Shown here in pieces: positions 31,020 through 43,118 of a DNA stretch of 64,000 nucleotides. The notes beneath the pieces are model-generated. The model had not been told where the DNA came from. It did no database searches and was given only the letters and a program-made list of their open reading frames with translations. Where the stretch lies: the NCBI GenBank assembly GCA_027422505.1, contig JAPQWV010000005.1, positions 9,119,501 through 9,183,500 on the forward strand. Reading direction: 5' to 3'. The stretch's first letter is position 1; each line of letters begins with the position of its first letter. The DNA comes from Craterostigma plantagineum (lineage: Eukaryota > Streptophyta > Magnoliopsida > Lamiales > Linderniaceae). The translations under genes were made by a program, and so were the position numbers.

Positions 31020-33732
31020 TCGGGGTATCTTTCTCTCATCTCGTCTTCTCGTTCTCATGTGGCTTCTTCCAGTACTTGGTTCCGCCACAAGACCTTCACA
31101 AGGGGAATGTTTTTATTCCGAAGGCGTTTTACCTCGTACATCAAGATCTCCACCGGCCTTTCTTCGTAGCTCAAGTCCGGCTTCAATTGTTGATGTAGCG
31201 ATTCGCCCTGCACAACATGACTTGGATCCGGGACGTACTTCCGTAGCGTGGATACATGGAAGACATCATGGACTTGAGCGAGCGATTGAGGGAGTCCGAG
31301 TTGATACGCTACTTCTCCAACTCTTTTCAAAATTGGGAATGGCCCGATATATCTCGGACTGAGTTTCCCTTTTTTCCCAAAACGCTTCACACCTTTCATA
31401 GGCGATATCTTCAAAAAGACCCGGTCGCGTTCTTCAAACTCCAACGGCCTCCGCTCTTATCAGCGTAACTTTTCTGACGAGTCTGGGCCGTTTGCATCCT
31501 CTCCCGAATCTTTTCAACAGCTTCGGTCATTTCGCGTACCATCTCAGGACCTAACAACGCCTTCTCGCCTAGTTCATCCCAGTGAACTGGGGACCGACAT
31601 TTGCGTCCGTACAAGGCTTCGTACGGCGCCATTCCAATTGTGGCTTGGTAGCTGTTGTTGTATGAAAATTCAATCAACGGGAGGTATTTGCTCCAGCTCC
31701 CTCGGAAATCCAGAACGCATGCTCGCAACATATCTTCAAGTGTCTGAATTGTTCTCTCCGATTGCCCGTCAGTCTGCGGGTGATAAGCCGTGCTGAAGGA
31801 CAATTTGGTTCCCATGGCTTTCTGTAAACCCACCCAGAATTGAGACAGAAATCTCGAATCCCGATCCGAGACAATCGAAATTGGAATCCCATGGAGCCTT
31901 ACGATTTCCTGTATGTACAGCTCGGCGTACTTCTCCATGGAGTATGTTTGACTAATTGGCAGGAAATGGGCCGATTTCGTCAATCTGTCCACGATCACCC
32001 AGATTGCATCGTGGCCCTTCATCGTCTTTGGTAATCCCACAACGAAATCCATCGTGATGTGGTCCCACTTCCACTCAGGAGTCATCAAGGGCTGCAACGT
32101 TCCCGCCGGTCTTTGATGTTCTGCCTTGATTTGCTGGCATGTCAAGCATCGTTGCACGAAAGCGGCCACATCTTTCTTCATTCCCGGCCACCAGTAATTT
32201 CTTTGCAGGTCTCGATACATTTTTGTTGCACCGGGATGTATCGAATAGATCGTCGTATGCGACTCTGTCAGTATGGTTCGTCGGATTTCTTCATCGTGTG
32301 GCACATATAAACGACCTCGGAACCGTAAACTTCCGTCGTCTCGAAATTCGACCTCCGATTGAACACTTTTGTCTTGTTCCGCTCGGATCTTCAGATATAA
32401 TTCGTCATCTTTTTGTGCCTCTAGAATTTGGTCCAACAACGTCGGCTTCAAGGTTAATGCTACCAGTCTCGCTTCGATCTCCCCGAAGTTGATCACTTCA
32501 ACTTCGAGTTGGCACAATTCTGCATTCACCGATTTACGGCTCAGAGCATCTGCGACTACGTTCGCCTTTCCTGGGTGATAATTAATCACGCAGTCGTAAT
32601 CTTTCACCAACTCGAGCCATCGCCTTTGCCTCATGTTTAACTCCTTCTGTGTGAAGAAGTACTTTAGGCTTTTATGATCGGTAAAGATTTCGCATCGTTC
32701 CCCGTATAAATAGTGTCGCCAGATTTTTAGGGCAAACACCACGGCTGCGAGTTCTAGATCATGCGTGGGGTAGTTCTTCTCGTACGGTTTCAGTTGTCGG
32801 GAGGCATATGCGATTACCTTCCCGTTCTGCATCAATACGCACCCCAAGCCATTCTTCGAGGCATCACTGTACACCGAAAAGTCTTCGGTACCGGAGGGAA
32901 TCGTAAGAACAGGAGCCGTCGTTAATCGCTTCTTCAACTCCTGGAAGATTTGCTCGCAAGCTTCCGTCCACTTGAATGGGACATTCTTCTTCGTCAGGTT
33001 CGTGAGTGTCGAGGCGATGCTGGAAAAGTCCTTAATGAACTTTCGATAGTATCCAGCAAGCCCGAGAAAGCTCCTGATCTCCGTAGGAGTGGTCGGTCGT
33101 GGCCAATTATTCACGGCTTCTATCTTGTTGGGATCCACCGAAAGTCCGTTTCCTGAAATGATGTGCCCCAAGAAGACCACTTGCTCCAACCAAAATTAGC
33201 ACTTTTTGAACTTGGCGAATAACTGCTTTTCTCGAAGAATTTGAAGGACCGTCCTCAGATGTTCTTCGTGTTCCTCTCTCATCTTCGAGTAGATGAGAAT
33301 ATCGTCAATAAATACGATTACAAATCGGTCCAGAAACTCTTTGAAGACCCGATTCATTAGATCCATGAAAGCTGCTGGAGCATTCGTTAGCCCGAAAGGC
33401 ATGACCAAGAATTCGTAATGGCCGTACCTCGTGCTGAACGCTGTTTTAGGAATATCTGCCTCACGAATCTTTAACTGATGATAGCCGGAACGCAAATCAA
33501 TCTTTGAGAATACTGTAGCCCCTTGTATCTGATCGAATAGATCATCGATCCTCGGTAATGGATATTTGTTCTTTATTGATTTTGTTAAGTTTGCGATAAT
33601 CGATACAAAGTCGCATTGACCCATCTTTCTTCCGTACGAACAATACCGGAGCTCCTCATGGTGAGAAGCTAGGTTGAATGAAGCCCTTCTGTAATGGTTC
33701 GTCAAGCTGCTCCTTGAGCTCTCGTAATTCAT
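31020..33732 (-). pseudogene. Tekay pol: reverse transcriptase, RNase H, integrase (broken)
   Basis: From 33732 down: RT with [24 protein letters not shown] and the active-site motif FIDD (near 33300); an in-frame TAA at 33196; RT thumb and RNase H with [12 protein letters not shown] and TDHKSLKYF; integrase zinc motif [10 protein letters not shown]...CLTCQQIK; and core residues in [16 protein letters not shown] and DGQSERT. A frameshift near 31450 separates the C-terminal module with RYIGPF and a chromodomain-like end EEAT (31444-31055). There a TGA stands where the family has tryptophan. Frameshifts near 33600-33660 separate it from gag-protease. All catalytic motifs are visible but no single frame joins them. 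Confidence 0.93.
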
Positions 33733-35536
33733 TTCGTGCTAACCGATATGGAGCTTTAGAGATCGGGGCAGCTCCTGGCATGAGATCGATGGAGAATTCG
33801 ATTTCTCGATTCGGTGGTAGTCCTGGAAGGTGATCGGGGAACACGTCGGGATATTTATTTACGATCGGAACATCTTCAAGCTTCGGCTGAGAGGATTCTT
33901 CGGCTTTCACCGCAAAGACGAAGAAAGCTTCACAACCCGAATTTACGAGTCGCTGAGCCTTCAAAGAAGATATCTGAGGAATTGGATTACCATTCGCCTT
34001 TCTCGAAAATTCAAATTCCTCTCCCTCGGGCAAGCAGAATTTGACTACTTTCTTCGAGCAGTCGATAATAGCTCCATATCTAGAAAGCCAATCCATTCCG
34101 AAAATGATATCGTAATCATTCATCGGGATTACGATCAGATCTACGTTCAAATCTCTTCCCTCGATTCTAACAGGACAATCTTCCACAACTAGATTCGTCC
34201 GTGTCGGATCTCCGTGGGGTAGAGACACCACGAAATTGCACATAGAACGAGTGGGATAAATTCCTGCTCTAGCCACAAAATTAGACGACACGAACGAGTG
34301 TGTGGCCCCAGAGTCAAATAAAATTGTTGAAGGTACATGAAATATGTTCAGCATACCCGTGACCACGTTCGGATTGGTCACCGCCTCCTCATTCGTAAAT
34401 GTGAAGACACGAGCTGGCACCGGCGGTAAGGCCTCCGCCTCCTCGTTCGTAAGTGCGAAGACACGAGCTGGCACCAGCGGTGGTCGGACTTGATTCTGTG
34501 GTTGGTTCTGTGGCGGGTGCGGAAATAGCTGTTGAGTTCTGGGACAATCTCGAGTGTAATGTCCGGGCTGCTCGCATTGGTAGCAATGCACCGGTCGTTG
34601 TCCGAAACAGACTCCGACATGATTTCTTCCACACTGTGGGCATCGTGGTGCTGGATTTGGTGGCCTCATATTCGCTCCTTGGTTGAACGTCGGACGCCAG
34701 TTCTGTTGATTGGGTCGGTTGCCGCTGTTGTTTGGACTCCTTCCAAAGAATGGCCGTTTGGAACTTCCGCCTCCTTGTGGAGCTTCCCTCTTCCGACTAG
34801 ACTCCTGGGCCTCCCTCACAACTCCCTCCGCCTGCTCCGCAATCAATGCCCGTTCCGTCGCCTGTCGAAACTCTAACTGGCGCACTCCCGCCACGCTTAG
34901 ATCCCGATAGAATTCGGGTTTCAGCCCCCGAAGAAAACGCGTCACCTTCAGAGCATTGGTGGCTATGAGGTGAGGAGCAAACCGAGATAACTCCTCGAAT
35001 TTGCGGATGTACTCGGGCACTGACATACTCCCCTGCTTCAGGTTCATGAATTCATACATCCTCTGCTCCTGGTCGTGAGCAGTGAAATATTTATCATGGA
35101 AGAGTTCCCGAAAGCGCTCCCATGTCATGTTGGCCGGATCCTCCAACACCTTGACGGTGTTCCACCAAAAACGAGCGTTTCCCCGAAGTAGGGAAACGGC
35201 GCATAACGCTTTCTCGTTGTTCGGAACTCGGCTGTAAACAAAGAGGTCTTCGATGGTACCAATCCAGTCTTCCGCCTCCGCCGAATTAGTAGCATCAGAA
35301 AAGGTCGGGGGATTGAGTTTTCGAAATCGTTCCCCAATAATCTCCACACGATCAGGCTGTGGAGGTGGACGGTGCTCAGATGAGCTCCGATGATTTATCA
35401 AGTCCTGGATTTGAGTTGTTTGTTGTTGAATCAGCTCGGTCAAACGGTCAATAGTATGTTGCTCCCTAGTCGGGGACTCAGATCCGCTCCTTCGACTCGA
35501 TTCTCCATGATGATTGTTTCCTCGTCCTCTAACCAT
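33656..35536 (-). pseudogene. Tekay gag-protease reading frame
   Basis: Open frame of 626 residues starting at 35536. The gag domain has LRGNARFWWNTV and YIRKFEELSRFAPH; a CCHC zinc knuckle CYQCEQPGHYTRDC lies near residue 317; the protease active site is DSGATHSF near residue 405. Between them an 18-residue unit with PARVF..TNEEA is tandemly duplicated. The frame runs into the start of reverse transcriptase (FIQPS) and is then lost by a frameshift near 33660. Gag and protease look intact; because pol is not continuous I call the whole element defective. The start codon is followed by a basic leader, usual for this gag. Confidence 0.9.
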
Positions 35537-35690
35537 TTTCTTAGTTATCTATATTCACGTAACATAGGCAGGAAAGCACATAAGTATTTAACATATAATC
35601 ATATAATAGCGTAAAACTTACAGGCGCGGCTGGTCCTCCCGGCTTTTGAGCGGCAGTACATGGACAGTCTTCAGAACCTATAACCTAAGG

Positions 35691-35703
35691 CTCTGATACC
35701 AAC
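35691..35703 (-). other. Primer-binding site of the Tekay element (tRNA-iMet)
   Basis: On the minus strand TGGTATCAGAGCC follows the 5' LTR after two bases. It is complementary to the 3' end of initiator methionine tRNA, the usual primer of chromoviruses. Confidence 0.92.
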
Positions 35704-36744
35704 TGTAACGACCCGACTTCCTAGATACGTATTTTGGCGGATTTTTTTTTTTTTTCGCAGCGTAAGCAGCGGAAAGCCCATTTAATTATAAACTTTTAAA
35801 ACATTATAATACAAATACGTTCAATGTTTAAATCCATAAGTCCAACCCAAACACATTATTTATTGGGCCGAAGCCCAAGAAGTCCAAATCCAAATTTAAA
35901 AACACGAAACATAAACTCATTCCACAGGTCGCGTCTCATGTACTGCACCGCGCTCAAAAGTCCGTGGAGTCACCGCCATCAGCCGCCTTACCTACACACG
36001 TAAACCCTGAGCTTTTGCCCAGTAGATGAAAATATGCATGAATGCAAATGCTCTCACATCCCAAACATGACACCTCACCAATGCACTCTCGACAACTTTC
36101 GAGCATACGCTCGTTCCTACAACAACTCTCAACTCCTAAAACAGGGCCCTAGGCTAGACTCGGAATCCACGCATAAATGACATATAATACCATGATAGTA
36201 CGGCCCCATCTCGGTCTCAACCGTAACTATAACAATGACATGTGGTAACGGCCCCATCTCGGTCTCAACCGCACCTGAAATAGTAACAAGCGGCCCCATC
36301 TCGGTCTCAACCGCAAGCGCTTCATCGAGTCGTAGCCTGACAACTAACATCGATCACTTTACCCCGCTCATCAACACTATACAGTGCTACCGTAACCCCG
36401 CACGGTTATAACTCCCCTCGAAATACATGTATGCAAATGAAATGCAAGTAAAATGCAACATATCACAACGCAACATATAAATTGCAATGTATCGGACCGA
36501 TGTATTAGCTCGGCCCGATCTAAAAAAAATCCTCATACACTAAAATTATTCGGGCCCGAAACCTACGTTCCGATTTGATCGGCCCGAAACCTTAACCACC
36601 GAACTCTCCCCCGAATTTATACTAAAAGTTCTAAGATTTAAATTTTTTTTTTTAAGACCCTAATTTCACAATTGGTTCATAATTTTTTAAAAAAATATAT
36701 TTTAAAACACTAACGCTCGAGTTTCAAAATATCTCATAAATTCC

Positions 36745-36781
<37 letters not shown>

Positions 36782-38278
36782 TATATATTTCAAACTTGTA
36801 TTTAGAATCCCCATGAATTTTAAAATTTTAGTTTAGTCCCAAAAGATTTCAGAATTTTCAAATCTGCCCCAAATTCCAAAATTTTCAGTTTAGTCCAGAA
36901 AATTTTCAGAATTTTCAGAACTGCCCAAAGTTTCAGAATTTTGAGTTTAGTCCCGAAAATTTCTGAATTTTCAGATCTGCCCCAAGTTTTATAATTTTCA
37001 GTTTAGTCCCAAAATGATTTCGAAAATTTATAGTTAACTCCAACCAAAATATTTAATATTCATTTAACCCCTCAGAATTTCAGAAAATTTCACAAAGGTC
37101 CCAATCGACTAAAAAATATTTATTTAACACTTCGGAATTTCTGAATATTTGTCCAAGGCCCCAATCGACTTTAAAAATATTTATTTAACTCCTCGGAAAT
37201 TCTGAAAATTGTTTCACGGCCCCAATCCACTTTAGAAATATTTATTTAACTCCTCGGAAATTTTGAAAATTACATAGAGGCCCGTAGTCGAGATTTAATT
37301 GTTTATTTGACACCATATCTTTCGAAAATTACACAATCACACCAATCGATAGAATATTTATTTTAGATTCTTAAATTTTAAAGAAACCCTAGAAAACCCT
37401 AATTTGCACTAATACTCAAATTCTCCAAATCTAATCAAATTCACCCTTAAAATTTCTATTCTACTTTTCTAACCCTGATATATTTTATCTCCCTAAACCT
37501 CTCAATTTTGTAGAGATGGCCGAAATCACACGTAAATCATATATCAAAAAGATCATACAAATAAATTATTAGCATATAAACGTGAACAATTCAAAAGATC
37601 ATGTATCACGTAAAAATTCACAACTCCTATTTTGTTTACGTATGTAGGTGATCTTCACCTACCTTAATCCGTAAAGAGCTACGTAACGGGTTGTGTCGTG
37701 TGATCCCGACCCGAGAGCTTCGATCCCGTGCTTTCGGAGAGTTTTCTTCTCCTCCTCCTTTTCCTTTCCTTCCTTTTCTCTTCTTCTTCTTCTTCTCTCC
37801 CTCTCTCTCTCGGCCTCTTCCCCTTCTTTCTTTCCTTTCTTTTTTTTTTTCTTTCTTTCTCTTTCTTCTCTTCTTTCTCTCGGCCACCCTCCCCTTCTCT
37901 TTTCAACTCTCTCTTATTTATTTATTTTGCTCCATGTGTATTAGTTGTTGTAGAGTACTTGTTTATTTCAAAGAGACCCTACCTCACATGCATGGAGGAA
38001 ACATTGAACATGCCATGTGGGTTCTTAGTCATCATGAAAGAATCTTTCTACCCATCTCAATTATTTTCGTTCTCTCCCTCTTTTTATTTTTATCTTTTTC
38101 TATTTTTATTTTTATAGATTTGGGCTTTAATTTCTCATTTTCAGCCCATTTAAAAATTTGGGCCGAATTGTAAATTCTTGGCCCAATTCAAAAAGAAATT
38201 TGATCTTGTTCGAAAATAAAGTTTGTAATTTCGAAAATTATTGAAATAATCCCGTATTAAATTTTTACGGGTATTACA
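35704..38278 (-). repeat. 5' LTR of the complete Tekay element
   Basis: 2,575 bases, collinear with the 3' LTR. It has three CGGCCCCATCTCGG units (36201, 36249, 36291) against two in the 3' LTR, a longer TA run near 36757-36790, and scattered substitutions. The CT-rich tract lies at 37745-37885. Confidence 0.95.
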
Positions 38279-38283
38279 CTCTG

Positions 38284-40169
38284 TAACCATTCTGTAGTCC
38301 CCCAATTTGTAGGGATACATATTGCCTGTACAGGACTCTTTAAAATCCCCGATTTGTAGGGCTATATGCCGTTGCATCCGTATCATACCATCTGTAGTCG
38401 TAGCAGTCATAACGATTTCTCCCTTATTTTACATGTATGCAATGCTATATAAAATACCTTATATGACACATAAATCATATAAGAGCACATTACGGTCACA
38501 TGGTTCACGTCGATAATATATAGCACATATATCACGTATTAATCAATTAATTCATATAAAGCATATAAACACATAAGGCACACAAAATACATGTTGCAAA
38601 TCATACTCACAAGTTTCGCCTATTTTTCCCTTTCGCTTATCGGACTTTGTCCTTGCCCTTGTCAGATTCGTGACCTATATAATTATTTTACCTGGTAAAT
38701 ATAAAATCCCTATATGATATGCATGAGTGATATGCATGCTTTGTTATGCAAGACTAATTCCTATTTATAGTCTTCACCTGTATTTAACTCTCTGTCTGTA
38801 ATTATATTTTTGAAAATATACTATTGATAAATCAGTTAAAATTAGTGAAAATTTGTTAAATATCAAAATTGATTTTGACCTATCGATTTTGCGAATTCAT
38901 CTCATAATTCGCGAACTATCACCTGACCCGCGAACTCCATTTTTCGTGAGATCCTTAAAATTTGCAAAGTCGATTTTCAATTTGTGACATTATTTTAATT
39001 AGCCTAAATTTTATTTGACCCGTGAAAATTTCAACTTCGCGAAATCCTTAAGGATTCGCGAAGTCTGTTTCAGCCCGCAAAAGAATTCGCAGCCCGACTT
39101 TCGGCCCGCTAGAACCTGATTTCAGCCCGAGCTTCTTCGCACAACTCGCGAACTCATCGGCCCGCGAAAGACGTTTGGCCCGATATTTAAAAATTGGCCC
39201 GCGTACCCAATTTGCGAAAGCTTTTTGCGAAATCTTCTACAAACCTTTTTCAATTCCTTTCAAGAAATCCTTTCGAAATTTCGTTCGAAATTCTTAAAAT
39301 ATTATCAAACTATCTTTCGAAAATTTCAAAATACTATTACGGAAATTGAACCTTTCTCGAAATTAAACCTTTCGAAATATTTGTTCGAAATCCTATTTAT
39401 TTATTAATTTTTTTTCGAGATTCATAACTCAAATCTTTCGAAAATCTTTAAAATATTATTAACTTAATCTTTCGAAATTTAATTTTCAGAATCATTTTCT
39501 TTCGAAATTACGCAATTGCGAAACCTTATTCTTTCGAAAAATCTTTATTTCTAATCTTTCGAAACTCTTGAAATTCTCAAGAACCTCAAGAATATAATCA
39601 AATTTCAAATGCTTCCAAGCTTAGGTATGTCGAAATCTTTTTACTATAAAAACCTTACTTTCGAACTTTCCTATCTCAATTTCAAATCTCCACCTAATCA
39701 ATGGTTTCGAAATCTCATTCCCATCCAAACATGTAATCGTTACCCTGACCCTTGGCTTATATTAATATCATCTTAATCATTTTTTATTCATTCCTTATTT
39801 GTTATTGGAGTTGTTCGAAATTGACAGGGTTACTATGGATTGTGACCTTTACCTAACATTGTTATTATATGTAAGTCTTTTTCTAATACTTCTTCATCTC
39901 TTTATTGAAATAGTTAGAAACTGATTTCGAACTCTTGTTGGGAACTGATTTCGAACTTTAGTTCGAACTTTGTTTCGAACTTTTTGTTCAAATTTTTTTT
40001 TACTTGCCAATAGTACTTTCGAATCCTACTTGAAATACATCTCAGAAATTAAAATTCTAGAAGTATTTTACGAAATCATTTTACGAAATCATTCTTTCGA
40101 ACTCTTAAAATAAATATTAGTTCTTTTTTCGAAATCTTATAATTGAAAAACTCATTCTTTCGAAATTCA
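38284..40169 (-). repeat. Chromovirus LTR copy A, right part (right border uncertain)
   Basis: Continues copy A after the Tekay insertion: GATTTGTAGGGATACATATTGCC and CATCCGTATCATACCATCTG match copy B (55515-55610). After about 38760 the two copies no longer align by eye. The sequence is rich in TTCGAAA and GCGAA phrases. A possible end is 40169 because TGATC follows there, as it precedes the left start (27902-27906), but similar sequence continues to about 40215. The alternative is that the copia element at 40300 inserted within this LTR. Confidence 0.6.
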
Positions 40170-40299
40170 TGATCTTATCTTCAAAGATTCGAAACCCTCA
40201 AAAATCAATGTGTTCTAGTATCGAAACTCTTAACTCCTACACAACTCTTAGTGTAAATGCTAGTAATACGAATTTAAACATTCGGATTAATAGTTTTGG

Positions 40300-41239
40300 T
40301 GTTGAGATAACTGACTAAAGATGTGAAATCGGAGATCTAACGCACCGATCCATACTAACGAACAAACGCCACACTTAAGTGACCGATCTGAACTAAGTAC
40401 GAAGAATTCTACTGCATACCGACTATGGATACCGGTCACGGACAAGATTTCAAACAGAACACTAAAATATGCTAGACCGGACTTGATACAGACTGGACAC
40501 TCGAGACAAGAGCTTGTTAAGACAAAAAGGAAATTTCAGACATTCAATGCAAGCTGCATGTCCAGAGTGAAGCAGAGGTCAACTAACGCAAATAAGGAAT
40601 AAAGCAAAGTGACAGGATAAACTGCAGCACAAACCGGACAGACCCATTTTGGGAAAGTCAATTAATGCACTGTTCAGAGTGAACAGTTTATCTCACAACG
40701 GCTTTAAATTCAAACCTCAGCTATAAAAGGAGGAATACAAGTTGAAGCAAGTACTTCACCATCTCACGTATTCTAAGCGATTATCGACGATCTTCAAACA
40801 CTGTGAAAAAGCAAAAATCAAGAGTGAAGTCTAAAGACATAACTGTTCTTGGTTTATGTTCTTTATTTTCCAACGGACTGTAAAAAGCTGTTGAAGTAGG
40901 TAGATTGTTGTAAACGTCTGCCTAAGTGATTCACTAGATTGAGCTGTGTTCAGCTGGGTAGGTTGTACTGTGATTTGTATAACTGAAGATCTAGTGAACC
41001 TTCCTTGCGAGGAAGAAGGGGAGACGTAGGAGATCTTGACTCCGAACTTCCAGAAACAACTCGGTCTCAAAGACACTCGTATTTTATTGCGTATCGATTA
41101 CAATCGCTCAGTATCATTTTCCGCACAAATACTGACCGGTCACTGATTGAATACCAGTCACCGCACAAAATAGCTAAACAAACTGAAAAAGAGTCAAGCG
41201 TTTATTCACCCCCTCTAAACGCGTAAACCGATCCTAACA
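40300..41239 (+). repeat. 5' LTR of the Sirevirus-type element
   Basis: Starts TGTTGAGATAAC and ends GATCCTAACA, with TGTT/AACA inverted tips; the primer site follows two bases later, fixing the right border. The left border is set by the TGTT and lacks a confirmed TSD. The LTR has a TATAAAAG box at 40732-40739 and several ACCGGT phrases. Confidence 0.78.
40732..40739 (+). promoter_or_regulatory. TATA box in the Sirevirus LTR
   Basis: TATAAAAG in the context GCTATAAAAGGAGG, about 500 bases before the end of the LTR. A good match to the consensus in the expected part of an LTR. Confidence 0.6.
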
Positions 41240-41241
41240 AG

Positions 41242-41252
41242 TGGTATCAGAG
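41242..41252 (+). other. Primer-binding site of the Sirevirus element (tRNA-iMet)
   Basis: TGGTATCAGAG immediately inside the 5' LTR, complementary to the 3' end of initiator methionine tRNA. Confidence 0.9.
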
Positions 41253-41281
41253 AGGGTTTATTCAATCATCAACCGATAAAA

Positions 41282-42827
41282 ATGAATACATCAAGCAAGC
41301 TGCCGATGTTCTCCCGAGAAAACTTCATGGAATGGAAAGTTCGTATGATGACTCATCTAGCGGCCCAGAACGAAGATATGTGGGACGTCATCACTGATGG
41401 ACCTCCCTCGCTGACAAAGATCAACCCACAACACACACAAGATAAGACACAACCACAAACAGTTCCAAAGGTAAAAAGTGATTGGATAGAGGGCGAAAAG
41501 AAACTGATGAATATGGACAATGTAGCCAAAGACATCCTGTTGAAAACACTCGATACCGGAACATTCAGACAAGTCATGCTGTGTAAAGCCACTAAGGAGG
41601 TCTGGACGAAACTCTGCCAAATCTGTGAAGGGAATGAATCTACAAGGGAAAAAAACTGATAGTTGCCATTCAAAAGTATGATGGCGCAAAGATGAAACCG
41701 GGAGAATCAACGATCGATTTCGAGAGCAGGTTCATGAACATCATCAACGATCTCATTGATCTTGGAAGGACGTTGGAAAACCGAGATGTGGCCATCAAAC
41801 TAATGAAAGCACTTCCTCGTGAATGGGATGTAAAGACCATGGCCATGAGAGAATCAAAGGATCTCAGCAAGATACAGGTTCACGATCTATTTGCAGATCT
41901 CAAGGCCTATTAGTTCGAGCTACAAACGAGGATGGAAGAAGCAGTTACAGAACAACCGGTCAAAGCACTTGTAGCCCCAGAAGCCTCAACTTCAAAAACA
42001 TCTGAGAAACTGACCGACGAAGTCATGCGCTCTTTGTAAAGAGATTCGGAAAGTTCATGAAGAAAAACCGAAGCAATACTACGTAAGGTAAGAACTCTTC
42101 GAAAAACAAAACTGAAAGAACTGATGTTTCTTGTTTTAAATGTGGCAGGAAAGGACATTACGCTATTGACTGCCGAGTCTCTAAGAAAGAAAAGGAGAAA
42201 GCCAGTACCAAGTCCAAGAAGTATCAAAAGGCACTGGTAGCCAAAAATGGAAGAACCTGGGATGACTCTGACTCAGAAGAATCAGACAGTGATGAGTCAG
42301 ATACCAGTAGTGACCAGGAAACTCATGAGTGTCTTATGGCCAACATGACCGACGATGAGGTATGTGAATATGCCTCGAATGACTTTACAAAGGAAGAGCT
42401 ACTTCAAGCTCTTCAAGAAATGGCTGATGAATATCAGAAGATATCTGCTAGAATTAAACAAAAGGGAAAAATCACACCGGTTGAACAAACCGATAGTGAT
42501 CTCAGTCAAACAGGGGTTCTGACTGAGGAGGTTAGGGAACTTAGAAAGGAGATAGTGCAGCTAAAATCCGAAAAATCTAGGTTAAACACCATTATACAGA
42601 CCTGGAATCAGTCCAAGAAGAAAGCAGAAAGCATTCAGAGCAACCTGAAGGATAGCAATGATAAGACCGGGCTAGGATTTAAAGATACTGGACCAGGTGA
42701 ATCTTCATCACACGCGAAGAATACCGGATGGATCAAGTTTGTCTCAGCTAGCTCCTCACAAGCAAATGATACAGGCAACACACCCGAGCCCTCAGTCAGG
42801 ACAGGGAAAGAATATCAATCAAATTAG
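41282..42827 (+). pseudogene. Sirevirus gag (broken)
   Basis: Starts MNTSSKLPMFSRENFMEWK, a copia gag (UBN2-type) start. It continues through ATKEVWTKLCQICEG, shifts frame in a run of A near 41650, and resumes with MKPGESTIDFESRFMNIIND. A TAG interrupts it at 41911. The zinc knuckle CFKCGRKGHYAIDC lies near 42130-42170 after another break, followed by an acidic stretch (DSDSEESDSDESD) and a coiled-coil-like region with VRELRKEIVQLKSEKSRLN. Length and order match Sirevirus gag, which is long and has a charged C-terminal part. Confidence 0.88.
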
Positions 42828-43118
42828 AGGCTGCCAAGAACTGTTCCCACACGAACTAAACCAATATTTAATAGGCATGAACATAGGGGGAATCAGGGGT
42901 GTTATTATGAGTATAAAAACAGGGGTAGGCAATACCGGGCACCAAGACTAGGAATGACTAGGTCTAGAAATGTTAAATATCTTATAGACCCAAGTACTGG
43001 ACGGACTTTCAAAGTCATTCAGATTTGGGTACCTAAGAACCTAATCTATCTGGACCCAAGTAAAACTGGGTACCAATATACATATATATGTATATAGATA
43101 CATATATTTCTTTTTCAG

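Larger units (their letters stand above)
28461..38278 (-). mobile_element. Complete Ty3-gypsy chromovirus (Tekay/Del type)
   Basis: Both LTRs begin TGTAACGACCCG and end GGGTATTACA on the plus strand; an exact 5-base TSD ctctg (28456-28460 and 38279-38283) frames the element. The element reads on the minus strand: 5' LTR 35704-38278, a tRNA-iMet primer site, gag-protease, reverse transcriptase, RNase H, integrase with a C-terminal chromodomain-like tail, polypurine tract, and 3' LTR 28461-30966. The order RT-RH-IN and the ending (GGGGACGAAATTC then AAGGGGGGAAGGA) fit the Tekay lineage. Its coding region is broken by frameshifts and stops. By eye the LTRs differ by only a scattering of substitutions, one extra 42-base repeat and a longer TA run, so insertion was fairly recent. 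Confidence 0.95.
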
